From Gnetum montanum (taxonomy: Eukaryota; Streptophyta; Gnetopsida; Gnetales; Gnetaceae): DNA of 64,000 nt. Location of the stretch: positions 612,414 to 676,413 of the forward strand of contig MNCI01028444.1 in NCBI GenBank assembly GCA_015680685.1. The letters are read 5' to 3'. Positions 1 to 10,600 of the stretch are shown here, piece after piece; position 1 is the stretch's first letter, and each line of letters opens with the position of its first letter. Position numbers and translations under genes: made by a program. Under the pieces are notes generated by a model that had not been told where the DNA came from, made no database searches, and saw nothing but the letters and a program-made list of their open reading frames with translations.

Positions 1-149
1 CCCTGGCATGTTAATTCATGGGTTAGAGCCAAAAACAACAAGGGATGAGTTGGAGTTTAAACGGTTGTTTTCGTTTCTTCCTTTAGAGGTGTGAAGTCTT
101 AAAAAATTAACTAATTAATTAGTTAATTAATTAATTACTCATAGGCTTT

Positions 150-150
<1 letters not shown>

Positions 151-182
<32 letters not shown>

Positions 183-195
183 ACCACCACCCNNN
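151..195. other. Poly-C run followed by a 3-base N gap
   Basis: A run of about 32 C is followed by ACC repeats and NNN at 193-195. This is most likely a gap edge or sequencing artefact rather than biology. Bases 1-150 hold no gene that I can recognise; the only visible feature is TAATTAAT-rich simple sequence near 110-137. Confidence 0.8.
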
Positions 196-430
196 TGCTT
201 AAGAGGGCAAGGATCGGTTGATGTGGACATGCGATGAAGTGTAGGTGCTTGGGAAGAAGTTAGGCAAAAAAATGGCAAAATCTACCCCCAATTTGTTTTC
301 AAAATGATGAATTCTAAAAGCACAGTGGGCATATATATAGGGGTTGGGAACTACATCAACGAGGCCACATATACATAGGGGACTACGTATATGGGGCCTC
401 ATATACGCAGGGGATCACACTCGTTGACCA
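196..430 (-). promoter_or_regulatory. Putative internal U3-like promoter of Athila C
   Basis: Reading the minus strand, several short GGCC/GGGG-type units with ATACG (about 345-425) are followed by a TATA motif (CTATATATATG, around 330-341) and then an AT-rich leader. The LTR of C has the same layout: GGGGCC-type units and then TTATTTATAAG near 27671-27686. Copy D has an equivalent block at about 44960-45180, downstream of integrase and upstream of its 3' ORF. I infer a second promoter for the 3' ORF. No transcript evidence is available. Confidence 0.45.
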
Positions 431-1394
431 GCCTAGAAAATACCTAAAAAGATGAATTTAAAATGCCAAATTGGGATGGTTTAAGAGCATGAGAGGCCCA
501 GAACATGGCTAAGGACAAAAGGAAGGGAAATTGAGCTAGAAAAAGAGTCACAGGTAGAAGAATGTGGTGAGAAAGGACTCCGCGGGAAAGAAATCAAGCG
601 ATGGATAACATGGAAACAAGCCACCAACCAACCAAGAGGATGGGAAACTAACAAAAGGCATCGAGAATACCCAAGTAGGTCCTCCCCATAGCAGGTGGTA
701 GCCTTCATGGCCCTTGCATATCCCCAAAACTAGGGTTCATGGGCCCCGGGGCTAAGGAATGGTGGTGGCAAGTTAATATGCCCATCCATGTGAACCCGCC
801 ATGGCATGAAAATTTCAAAGGAAATCACAACAAACGATCAAAACATAAGACCAGCAGTGAGGTGAGTCATAGAGAGAAATGGGTGGAGAGAGAGAAGTGA
901 GAGTGGAAGTTCAATTATTGGTCACATGAAACCCCATGTGAAGTTGTGGTTAAGTGACTAATAGGACCCTACCTGAGTTCAAACCCACAACCATCAACAT
1001 CCAGTGACATTGCAACAACATGCGAAGACTCGTCCACTCCCTAAGTGGACAGGAATGCACCTACAAAGAATCACCACTCCAAAAAAAGTGAGAGGAAGGA
1101 AGTGAAATGGGACCAAATTAGAGGGGACAAAGGAAGTCCCATAACTAGTGCTTGTGGCCTGTGAGAGGCAGTGTAAGGGGTGTGCTTTGAATTTTCACAT
1201 AGTTAAGATTTTATTCTTGTGTTTTCTTTTATTTTGTGTGAACCACACCATGCAAAGATCCATGCTTTTGAGCATGCATTTGACCAAGGGGTGTGCTTTG
1301 AATCCTCATGTTTTTTCTTTCTATTTTTGATGAGGACCACACCATGCAAGGTCAAACTGCCAAGGGGCTTCCTTGTAGAGAAGGACTTGGAGTG
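431..1394 (-). mobile_element. Non-coding part of Athila C downstream of integrase
   Basis: No supported gene is present. Segments align by eye with copy D around 45400-46050 and with copy B around 30400-30690. Examples are the shared phrases around a CTATGGGGAGGA box (about 690-710) and AACCACACCATGCAA. The phrase around GGGGTGTGCTTTGAA occurs twice here (about 1177 and 1289), each followed by ACCACACCATGCAA, so a local tandem duplication of roughly 100 bp has occurred. Bases 1390-1394 (GAGTG) are the left target-site copy of the solo LTR. Confidence 0.6.
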
Positions 1395-1492
1395 TGATGG
1401 GACGCGATATTGCATGGGCCACGATATCGTGTACGCGATATCATATCAGCTACAATATCATGTATGCGATGTATCGTACACTATATCGCAGC

Positions 1493-3022
1493 TGAAACAC
1501 CGTGAAAATTTTGAGGCCTCAACGGTTCAGCAAAATCTTACGACTCAAGCAAGGATTTGTGACAAGTCATGGCTTAGCAAGTTCCCTTTCTGGCTAAGGG
1601 TCTGTTGTGCCACACTACGTAGCATAGCGTAATAAACTCCAGGGAATAGAACAAGACAAGGGACGAACAACGGAAAGCCTTCAACTTTGCAAGTTTTCTA
1701 TGTTTCGAAAATCTTAACTTTTGGCACATTACGCCGCATTACGCAACATAGCGTAATGTAACATAATGCAGCGTAATTCCAGAAGACAGTCCATTGTAAT
1801 AATAGAGATGGCAAGATTTGAGACCTCGGTGGTCCAGCAAAATCTCAAGGCTTAAGCAACGATCTGCAGCATGCCGCACATTTTAGCAAGTTTTCTTTTT
1901 CGGTTAAGGGGTCTATTACACTACATTACGTAGTGTAGCGTAATAACCCCAGAAGGACTGAACATAAACAAAGAAAGTGTGGTGACAACACTTCAATTTT
2001 TTGCAAGCTCACTATTTTACGCTGAATTACGCTATGCAGCATAATCTAACATGAAGCAGCGTAATACAAGCAATGATAAAGATAGCACAATTTAGGCGTC
2101 ACAAGTTCATACATCATAATATGCTCTCTAGTGTATTGCAGCGTAACCAAAGAATAGTTTGTTGTCAAAGCTCCAGCAAAAGTGGTTTACGATGCATTAC
2201 ACTTTGGAGAGTAATGTAGTGTGGTGTCGCAAGCTTCAAACACAAACACACCAAGTCAACAGCATCTTGTAGGTTCAGGACACACATCATCTAAACCGCG
2301 TTTTTCTCCTAACCCTAATCTTATAAATATTCTAGTTGACAAAGATCAAAGGGTTGGCAAAAAAATTTCTCTGGATTGACAAATTTTCTCCATGAGCAAT
2401 TTTATTTCATTGGAAATCATTGACAAATTTTGACAAAGATTGACAAGAGAGCAAAAGAGGATCAACGATCGTAAGAACATCGAAGGTGATTGGCAAGAAT
2501 CCTCAATCAGAAATAGCTGGTTAACGGATATTCTACTTCGGGTCTGACTTCCTTGTGCCCAGATTGGCTAGAACAAGGTAGATCGACCTTTGCTTGTTTT
2601 ATCTTTAAATAGCTTTCCCATTGTTAGCATGTGCTTCATCTAAACTAAAGTTCACCTGTAATCATTGTATCCAACATATTTTGTTCATAAGTTAAATCCC
2701 AGATCTTGGGATTGCACGCTCTCTAAATCCAATCTCCTATGTCCTATCTATAAGGATTTTGCAATCGCTTTAAATCATTTACATCATTTTCAATTACTTT
2801 TGAGATTAACGATATTATATCTCCTCATAAAAATCATCATTTTGCCATCCAATTATTACAAAAATTTTACTAATTAAGTAAGTCCCTGTCTAATCAACAA
2901 GACCTTTTAGGGCACCTCGGATTCGTCTTCTCCAGCATGGCCATCACACGGATCTGGGGTTGGAACTGTATACATGGACTTCCACTCGGTATTTCCAGCG
3001 ATCGACGTTTTCCGTTGTTACA
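1493..3022 (+). repeat. 5' LTR of Tat-1
   Basis: This is the direct repeat of 17778-19307, same length. It is rich in the short motif AGCGTAAT / ATTACGCT, repeated many times between about 1610 and 2220. CTTATAAATATTC near 2321-2333 is a good TATA-box candidate for the element promoter. Confidence 0.95.
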
Positions 3023-3028
3023 GTTTTC

Positions 3029-3050
3029 TGGTGCTAGGAGGGCTTGAACC
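3029..3050 (+). promoter_or_regulatory. Primer-binding site candidate of Tat-1
   Basis: TGGTGCTAGGAGGG begins six bases after the LTR end. A PBS normally starts TGG, complementary to the tRNA CCA end. The complement continues into a GGTTCAAG stretch that resembles a tRNA T-loop, but the exact donor tRNA could not be assigned. Confidence 0.55.
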
Positions 3051-3275
3051 TCTGATTTGTACTTTACAGGCAGTCTTGTAAGCTATCTGTACCCATTATT
3101 GGTCGACGTAAACGTAATACCTCCATGGTTGTTTATGAGATTGTGTGGTGCAGATCAGTCGCTTCGATGATTCCTTTGGAATCCTATAAGATAGAAAGCC
3201 CTGATTATTTCCTTAGTTTGCCTTTGCCCTTGCGATCTTTATCCTTATCGTCATTACTTCTGAACCGCATAGAGA

Positions 3276-5531
3276 ATGGCTACATCAACCACCACTATTG
3301 ACACTGCCAACCTCGAGAATCCTTGGACCATGCAAGTTACGCCTCCTGTGGTTGAGCCGCCAAGTAGTCTGGTGCGACCATGCCGCTCCCTCAGGCTTCA
3401 AAACAAAGAGCCTAAGGGACATGCTCAACGCAAGGAACACTACAATTTCCTCTGTGCTAAACTTATAGCAAACCTAGCCATGTATCCACAAGAACTTGAA
3501 GAAAAACAAGAATACGAATTCATGTATTGCAACGGGAAGGAATTTATTCCTTCACATGACACCACTGTACCCCTGACAAATCAACAATAGTGGATCCTGG
3601 ATCAAATGCTGATGGCTAAGACATCGACAGAACAACGAGAGGAGTTGTTCTGTGATGAAACGCTTCATGACAGGCAAGATGATCTAGACTCCCACTCTGA
3701 GGAAGGCAGTCATGCTGATTTCACCATGGCCCCTCCCTCCATGATGTCTCGCATAAATCCTTTGTTCATGATTACCACGCCCTTGATACTATCTAATACT
3801 AACTGAGTCCCACACTCACCTCACTTACATTTTCTCTCTCTAACTATCCTTTCAGGCAGCCGCCCATTGCAAATGATTCCTCAGTAGGTGCAATTACCTA
3901 ATCCATCTCATCGTGCACCTATTCCCATGTCACTGCATGTATATATGATACCTACTTCAAAATTACATATAACACCCACCTTCATCCCGACTCACATGAT
4001 AGGGCCCGCCACTACAGCATGGTGGGTTCCAAACATGCCTCTTTTTATGCATCCTACGCAGATGTCCCATCTCCCCCTTCATTAAAGCCAAGTCCTGCAG
4101 GTGCTAAACCCCATTACAGGATCGTTGTTTGTTCCCTCGACCATGCAAACAACATATCCAATGGCACAGCCAATGGTGGACATCCCTATTCTACCACCTA
4201 GTGTGGCTCCTCTTGTCGTTCAGCAAATGCCCTCTCCATCCACGAGTCTGGATCAAGCCTTCTACCTTATCCAGACCCTTATGGAGGAAGTTAAACATCT
4301 CAAGGTTGCTAGTTCTGACACAGTACAAGTCATGGATTTTTACCATGACGATCCTATTAGTCCAGTAGTGCCCGTTTTATCGTTACTTCCTGGGATGCCA
4401 CTCCCCCATTTTACGAAATACAATGGGGAAGGTGATACCAATGCCCATTTAGTTACTTTCAGGTTAGAATCGTTGCTATTGCAACAATGGCCACATACTA
4501 TCATCCATGTCTTTGCTATGTCCCTAATGGGTAAAGCTCTAGATTGGTATCGAGCGCTCCCATGTGCTTCCATTTCAACTTTGGAGAAGCTGTTAACTTA
4601 GTTTGTGACTTTTTTCAAGTACAACCTGAAGCCAGAAGTCACGTTGGACTAGCTCATGGGAGTCAAGCAAGACCCGCTCTAGTCAGTTCAAAAGTTTATA
4701 CAGTGGTGGAGCGCCACCTTAAACGAAATTCGTGAACCCATCGCGGAGGCCCATCTATTGACAATCTTCAAGGAGGCAGTTAATGACTTTATCAAGTCTA
4801 AGCTATACTACCTCTCTCCCTGCTCCCTCAGCCAAGCCTTTGCTCAAACTAAGAGCATCCAAGATGCAGCAGAGGCTAGCAAAGATTCGGCGTATGTGGT
4901 CTACAAAAATTCCCATAACAAGAGTAAGAACAAAGGCAAAGCTACAACAACGACAGTAGCGGTGGTTGCCGAGGGGGTCAAGAAGAAAAACAACAACAAG
5001 AAAACATCTGCGAAGCCTGCTGAGCCTACAACTAGCTCAAAAAGTGCTAATCAAGAAACTCCTTCCACTCCTGAAGCACCTCCGCAGCTGAGGCCTAAAT
5101 TTGAGCATAAGTATCACTCAAATTATGCGACCCTACCTGTAAAGCCTTCAGAACTTCTAACGCAATTACTAGGAACTGGACACATCTAACATAAGATGGT
5201 GTCTGAGGAAGCTCTGAAACGCCACAGGCGTCATTGTGAGCTACTCAAGAACCCCTCCTTGGCCCAACCTAATGAAACACCAGTCCCTAAGAACTTTAGG
5301 CTGGACCAATTTTGCAACTACCATCAGTTGTGCAGTCATGACACAGATTACTGTTGGGCGTTGAAAGATGACATTCAATGTATGATTGATCAAGGTGACC
5401 TGATCTTAGACAGCAGTAACCCAGTTCATCTGGAAAATCAACCCATGCATGTGTACCAGGACCTGTTAAATGTAAATAATGTAGAGTACACTATCAACTT
5501 AGTGGGTATGGAGAGTGATGACCAAGCATAG
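3276..5531 (+). pseudogene. gag: gag of Tat-1, interrupted by stops
   Basis: The capsid polyprotein packages element RNA into cytoplasmic particles. The frame opens at ATG 3276 after a 250-base leader and reads through several internal stops (for example near 3588, 3804, 4086 and 4600). The capsid region is recognisable near 4395-4560: HFTKYNGEGDTNAH and then a GKALDWYRALP core, which is the retrotransposon gag pattern. A Lys-rich linker (about 4910-5020) precedes a zinc-knuckle-like segment at about 5310-5370, FCNYHQLCSHDTDYCWALKD, close to the Tat-type C-H-H-C knuckle. Several stops are TAG or TAA where a CAG or CAA codon is plausible, in line with deamination decay. Confidence 0.8.
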
Positions 5532-6007
5532 CCGAAGCAACTCTTTGTGTTGCGCATGCCTCCTCGCCCACCTCAGACAATAAATCCGTCAACATTGATG
5601 GGTGTGGCTCAATGACAACCTTTCATCCTTCGAGCCCCATCTCCTACCCTCATTCTACATCCCACTACCAGTAAAGTCGCGGCCCAGTCTATGCCCACAC
5701 CTAGGGCACCCTTCATCATCAGGGTGCCAAAGCTGTCAGTTACTCCTTCTATGTAGGAGCAAATCTATAAGTCAATGCCCCAATCATAAGTTAACAAGAA
5801 AAGAGAGAGGCATATGATGGGTAGCCCAGCCAAGAATCGATTTACACTAGGCTCCCCAAGCCTACACCTCTTGCATCGGTGCCCTTGGCCCCACCTTCTT
5901 CTAAAAAAGGTGACATTACGCAAATGCGTCCACCTTCTCCCTACCCAAGAAAGTACAACCCTCTACTAGAAGTCGTTCCACCTTGAGAAATTTGTCTCCT
6001 AGGATGA

Positions 6008-6931
6008 ATGGAAGAAGAGAAGGATAACAAACAACCAAATCGTGGGCATGATCTCCTTGACATTTTTGCGCAAGTCAAGCAGGCTCTCAAACAGAAAAAT
6101 ACAACCCTAAGCCTGTATGACTTGTTAATGACATCCCAAAGGCATCACGAAGCCATGGTTCGCATGCTAACATCCATACCAGTGGATGAAAACTTGCTAG
6201 CAGATGAAGAAGTAATCCATTCAGTCATGCTCCCTCACACTACTAAAAAACTACAATCTCCCCAATTGACATTTCATGAAGAGTCCATTAAGGATGACCT
6301 AGAAAAGAGTCAGGTGACAACAGCGTCCATGTTCATCACTATCCGGGTTGGCCAGTACAGAATCCAGAAAGTACACGTGGATGACAGGGCCGCTGCCAAT
6401 GTTGTCCCATTCCCTATAGTGGATAAACTGGGTTTGCTCAACCAGATCAATCCCACAATAATGACATGTCTGAAATTGTTTAATGGGGCAAAAGTGCAAG
6501 TTAAGGGAACGATGCACATCAATTTCATAGCAGGGGATCAATTCCCCACAAACGCAGTGTTCATTGTCGTCGAGGAAATGCCCAGCTTCAATATAATCTT
6601 AGGGAGGTTTTAGTTAGCTCAATTAAGGGAAGTTTCATCACCCATTCATCAAGAAATCCACTTGCCCTATGCAGGAGGGGAAGTAATCATCTATGGTGAT
6701 AAGATGACCACTCAAGCGGTTAACAACATAGAAATGGAACAAGGGTCAAAGGTCAAGGTCCTTGAAGACCAAACCCCTATCCCAATAGTTGAACAGGCTA
6801 ATACAGTGGTCGATGAAAGCTTGACTTGGGCTGAACTACCCTTCCAGGGAGAAAATGGTAGCATAGAGGAATGCTATAATAAGCCTTCTCACCTGTACGC
6901 GTCGCCAAACCTAAAAATAATCAAGAAATAA
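6008..6931 (+). pseudogene. Protease region of Tat-1
   Basis: This is the aspartic protease part of the gag-protease polyprotein. The frame is shifted relative to gag, with a shift between about 5810 and 6007. The retropepsin-like core lies at about 6290-6612: KVHVDDRAAANVVPFPIVDK sits where D-[ST]-G-A is expected and NIILGRF is at the end. The glycine of the active-site loop is replaced by arginine, so activity is doubtful. A stop follows the core at 6612, and the frame then continues to 6931. Downstream there is no RT; the sense strand enters repeats and the antisense gene. This parallels the protease/RT split known from Ogre elements. Confidence 0.75.
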
Positions 6932-7040
6932 TTACAAAGCTAGCAAATGAACATGTTAGCGTAACATGTTGTATCAGTCCACATTGTTTATTATTACGTA
7001 GTTTACGCCTTTCCTTGTGCTAAGTTAGCCTTTTACGCTT

Positions 7041-7562
7041 AAGATGACAATGGCCCAAAATGGCCTTAAACTAGTGACGGCCTACCATGGCCTAAAACTG
7101 GTAAATATAATTTAGCCTTTTACACTTAAGATGACGATGGCCCGAAATGGCCTCAAACTAGTGATGGCCTACCATGGCCTAAAACTGGTAAATGTAATTT
7201 AGCCTTTTACGCTTAAGATGAAGATGGCCTGAAATGGCCTTAAACTAGTGATGGCCTACTATGGCCTAAAACTAGTAAAGGTAATTTAGCCTTTTACACT
7301 TAAGATGACAATAGCCCAAAATGGCCTTAAACTAGTGATGGCCTACCATGGCCTAAAGCTGGTAAATGTAATTTAGCCTTTTACGCTTAAGATGACAATG
7401 GCTCGAAATGGCCTTAAACTAGTGACGACCCACCATGGCGTAAAATTGGCAAATGTAATTTATCCTTTTACACTTAAGATGACAATGGCCCGAAATGGCC
7501 TTAAACTAGTGATGGTCCGCAATGGCCTTAAGCTATTTACAACCTACTACATGTTCAGCTTC
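7041..7562 (+). repeat. Six tandem copies of an 87-bp repeat between protease and the antisense gene
   Basis: AAGATG recurs at 7041, 7128, 7215, 7302, 7389 and 7476, an exact 87-bp period. Each unit carries two halves of the type GGCCTTAAACTAG and GGCCTAAAACTGG. Successive units alternate TTTTACGCTT and TTTTACACTT, which may be a 174-bp higher-order unit or CpG decay. Open frames through this array are by-products of the repeat. Bases 6932-7040 hold no gene. Confidence 0.9.
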
Positions 7563-7664
7563 ATGAAAGATAAAATCTTTACTCCAGCCTACATAGGCCA
7601 AAAAAAATATTTTTTGTCTTTTACCTCATTCCAATATAACAAAATTATGACCAATATGACCACG

Positions 7665-10600
7665 TTACTCGTTGCCCTTACTAACACTTCCACCTATGTC
7701 ATCCAACTCCACCTCTGCTTCAAGAAAATCATTCTTGTAAGGACCTTCTCCTTGTGGGGTCTCTTCATGAGGGTGATCCTCTCTGCAAGACTCTTCCTCA
7801 CAGGATTGCTCACTGTGAGGACCATCATCTTCATTACGCTCCTCCTCATGAAGATCCTCTTCGTGAGGACCATCACCTTCATTACGCTCCTCCTCGTGAA
7901 GACCCTCTTCACAAGGATCATTATCTTCATTACGCTCATTTTCATGAGGATCCTCCTCATTCCAATCCTATGGTTTGACATGATGCACATGTTAGCATTA
8001 CCATTGAGATTACACATAATAAGAATGCAATAATCCTACAACTTACCTATGATGGTCCCGCGTCAACTGTGAAAGGAACCTGTTCCAAGCCAACCCATAG
8101 ATGTTGCATGATCTCGTCCTCAGTAAGTTCAGACCAAACGTCATCTCCTAGATCAATTCCAACCATAACCTTCCCCTTTTTCACAGGAGTCCATCAGGGT
8201 GGTTCAGGAAAAAAGGAAGGGACAGTGGTTTCCCCGCTAGGTAGGATTATTTCCCTTTTTGGAGAGGTGTTTACTGTCACTTACTCCTAAAACTTTTCGT
8301 ACATACCAGAAGCACCGATGACATCAAGAAATAGTTGAAGGGACCATGCTTCAACCATAGAATCCCTGTAATGTTGGCGGTAGGCAACACATTCTCGCTT
8401 ATACACGTGCTTATGATCTTTCTGTGTCTGCCCCCATTCTTGGACTGTTACGTAGTAATCCTTCTAGTCTTGGTCCTTCTGGGCTAGGAGATTCATTTGC
8501 ATCCGCTGCTCAATGAGTTCATGACTAGCTTGGACATTATTTCTGAAGATCATCCAATAGCAAGCGTAATCAATTATAGTTTTCCGCTAGTTCTCATCAT
8601 GGGCCTCTCATGCTAGCAGAAATTCATTGCGAGACTCTAAGTCCTCAACCTTACTAGTTAGGAATGTCTTATCCTTTTCTATCTTATGCAACCTCTTCCA
8701 AAGAGCTTCATTGATGTTCTGGCACTCCCATAAAGAGCGGGTCGAGCATAATGCACATTTACGCATTTCTTCATAAAGGTTGCGAGGCACTTCGATCAGC
8801 TCCAGTGAGGGTTCAAGTGTGGTGTCCAAGTCGACGGGCTCTTTGGGATCCCATCTGAGGCGAGATCTTGTAACATAAAAATAACAGTGAGATGTAACAA
8901 AATGATACAATATCATAATGCCAACAATCCCTATGTTATAACACTTGAGTACCAATCTCAAGATCGATCTACTCTAAGTGGTCAATCATATCCTCCACAA
9001 TGCCTTCCATAAAGGTAAATTTATTAGGGGTCTCGCCCCAATGCTGAGTGGATGCCAGTGACAAGGGAATGATGCTAGCATTAGAAGTACCTATTACGCA
9101 AACAAAAATAGGTTAGATGCAGTGTGATAGACATAAAGGATGATTGCAACATTACGATAATGCAAAAAAAACTTGCTTCAACAAAATCCTCGATGGTAGT
9201 AACATGAGACTACTCTCTGAGGAAAAGGCAAATTCACCTACAACAAGCTGCTCCTTTTTTCCTGGTTCATCCAGAAGGACTTCAGGGTCCTCTAATTCCA
9301 CCTCTTCTTCACACATAGGAATCTATGTGCTGCCTGCGTTACTAACAAGGGCCTCCTTTTCCAAGATTAGGGCCCCTCCTTCACCTCATATAACTATCGC
9401 CCCTATTTCAGGGGTCAGCTCTGCTACATTCTTCCCTTTGTCTACCAAAGAAAACATTTAAATAAAACACTTACAAAAGCTATGCGATGCCATGTCTGTA
9501 CGTAGCATAACAAATATATAAACTAATTACACATCTCTTTACTTACCAGCTAGGGGATCATTCTTGTGAAACTTAATTTGCAACTTCTTCCTCTCTACGT
9601 CAGTCGAACCAGCGGACTCCATGGTCAGATGATGCCTTTTCCAGTGGACTGATGAATCCACTATTTTTGCTACAAGGTGCTTCCCATTTGACATGCTACC
9701 AATGAAAGAAGGGAGTGCTCCACCCACGGTGTCATGGCCCTGTGTATGAGGTGCTACCAAACTCTTAGTGGTAAGTGAAAGTGAATTGCCAATGCCTTCG
9801 GGAGGATCTTGCGATCGGGTAGTGTCAAAAACCTGGGCAATCCAAGGCTTAGAAATCTGGTGATGATCCTGTTGCACCCAGATTCCATCCCTCTGAACCA
9901 CCAAGAATTTGACAAAATGCCGAAAGCAAGTTATAAAGTAGGTAAAATGCACGTTGAAGCGGGACTCAAGTTTCTTGCGAAGCTTAACCATTTCAGCTTG
10001 TAGGCCTTCAGCAAAGTAGCTAGCCCAATTATACTACGTCCCCTCCTCCATAACCTCTTGCATGATTCGAGCCTATTTTATTGTAAGAATTCTCCCCTGG
10101 GAAAGCAACTTGGGGATGGTGCGAGCTTGAAAGAGGGGGTAAATGGTATGGACCACCTCTAGCTCAATTTTATTAGCAGGGATTCCTTTTACTTCCTTGA
10201 TAACCCCCAGCCACTCCTCTATCTCCTTCTAGTGCTTAGAACTCCTTTTTTACTTCTCCTCTACTGGAAGGCCATTAGAGGAAATGCCAAAAAAGTCAGT
10301 GAATAGTTGGGCGTCAATGTCAAAACTTACATGTACATTACGCACGCATATGCAAAGACACTCAGCTTCTCTACTAAAAGAGTTAACTAGGGTCAAAATT
10401 TCACCTACGGTAACGTCAAGGGTGACAGCCAAAAATAATTCCATTAGTCCAGCTTCTCAAAGGTTATTGGTTAGGCTAGCTGGGGTTGCACTATGGCTGA
10501 GCCAATGTTGCACCTCTTTTATGTCACCATAATGAAATAGAAGACTGTTCACTTTACACCTGGAGGCCATAATAGTAATCTCTTGTGATTCCCTAACTTT

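Noticed and set aside
199-708. Minus-strand frames of 67 and 75 codons as small proteins
   Set aside because: They lie in the internal promoter block and leader of Athila C, are not matched in copy D and contain no recognisable motif.
3029-3110. A tRNA gene on the minus strand just after the 5' LTR of Tat-1
   Set aside because: A T-arm-like stretch is present but there is no matching 5' acceptor strand, D-arm or A/B box set.
7392-8033. 213-codon plus-strand frame with hydrophobic repeats
   Set aside because: It runs through the 87-bp array and then the complement of the acidic repeats of the antisense gene; composition and frame follow from the opposite strand.
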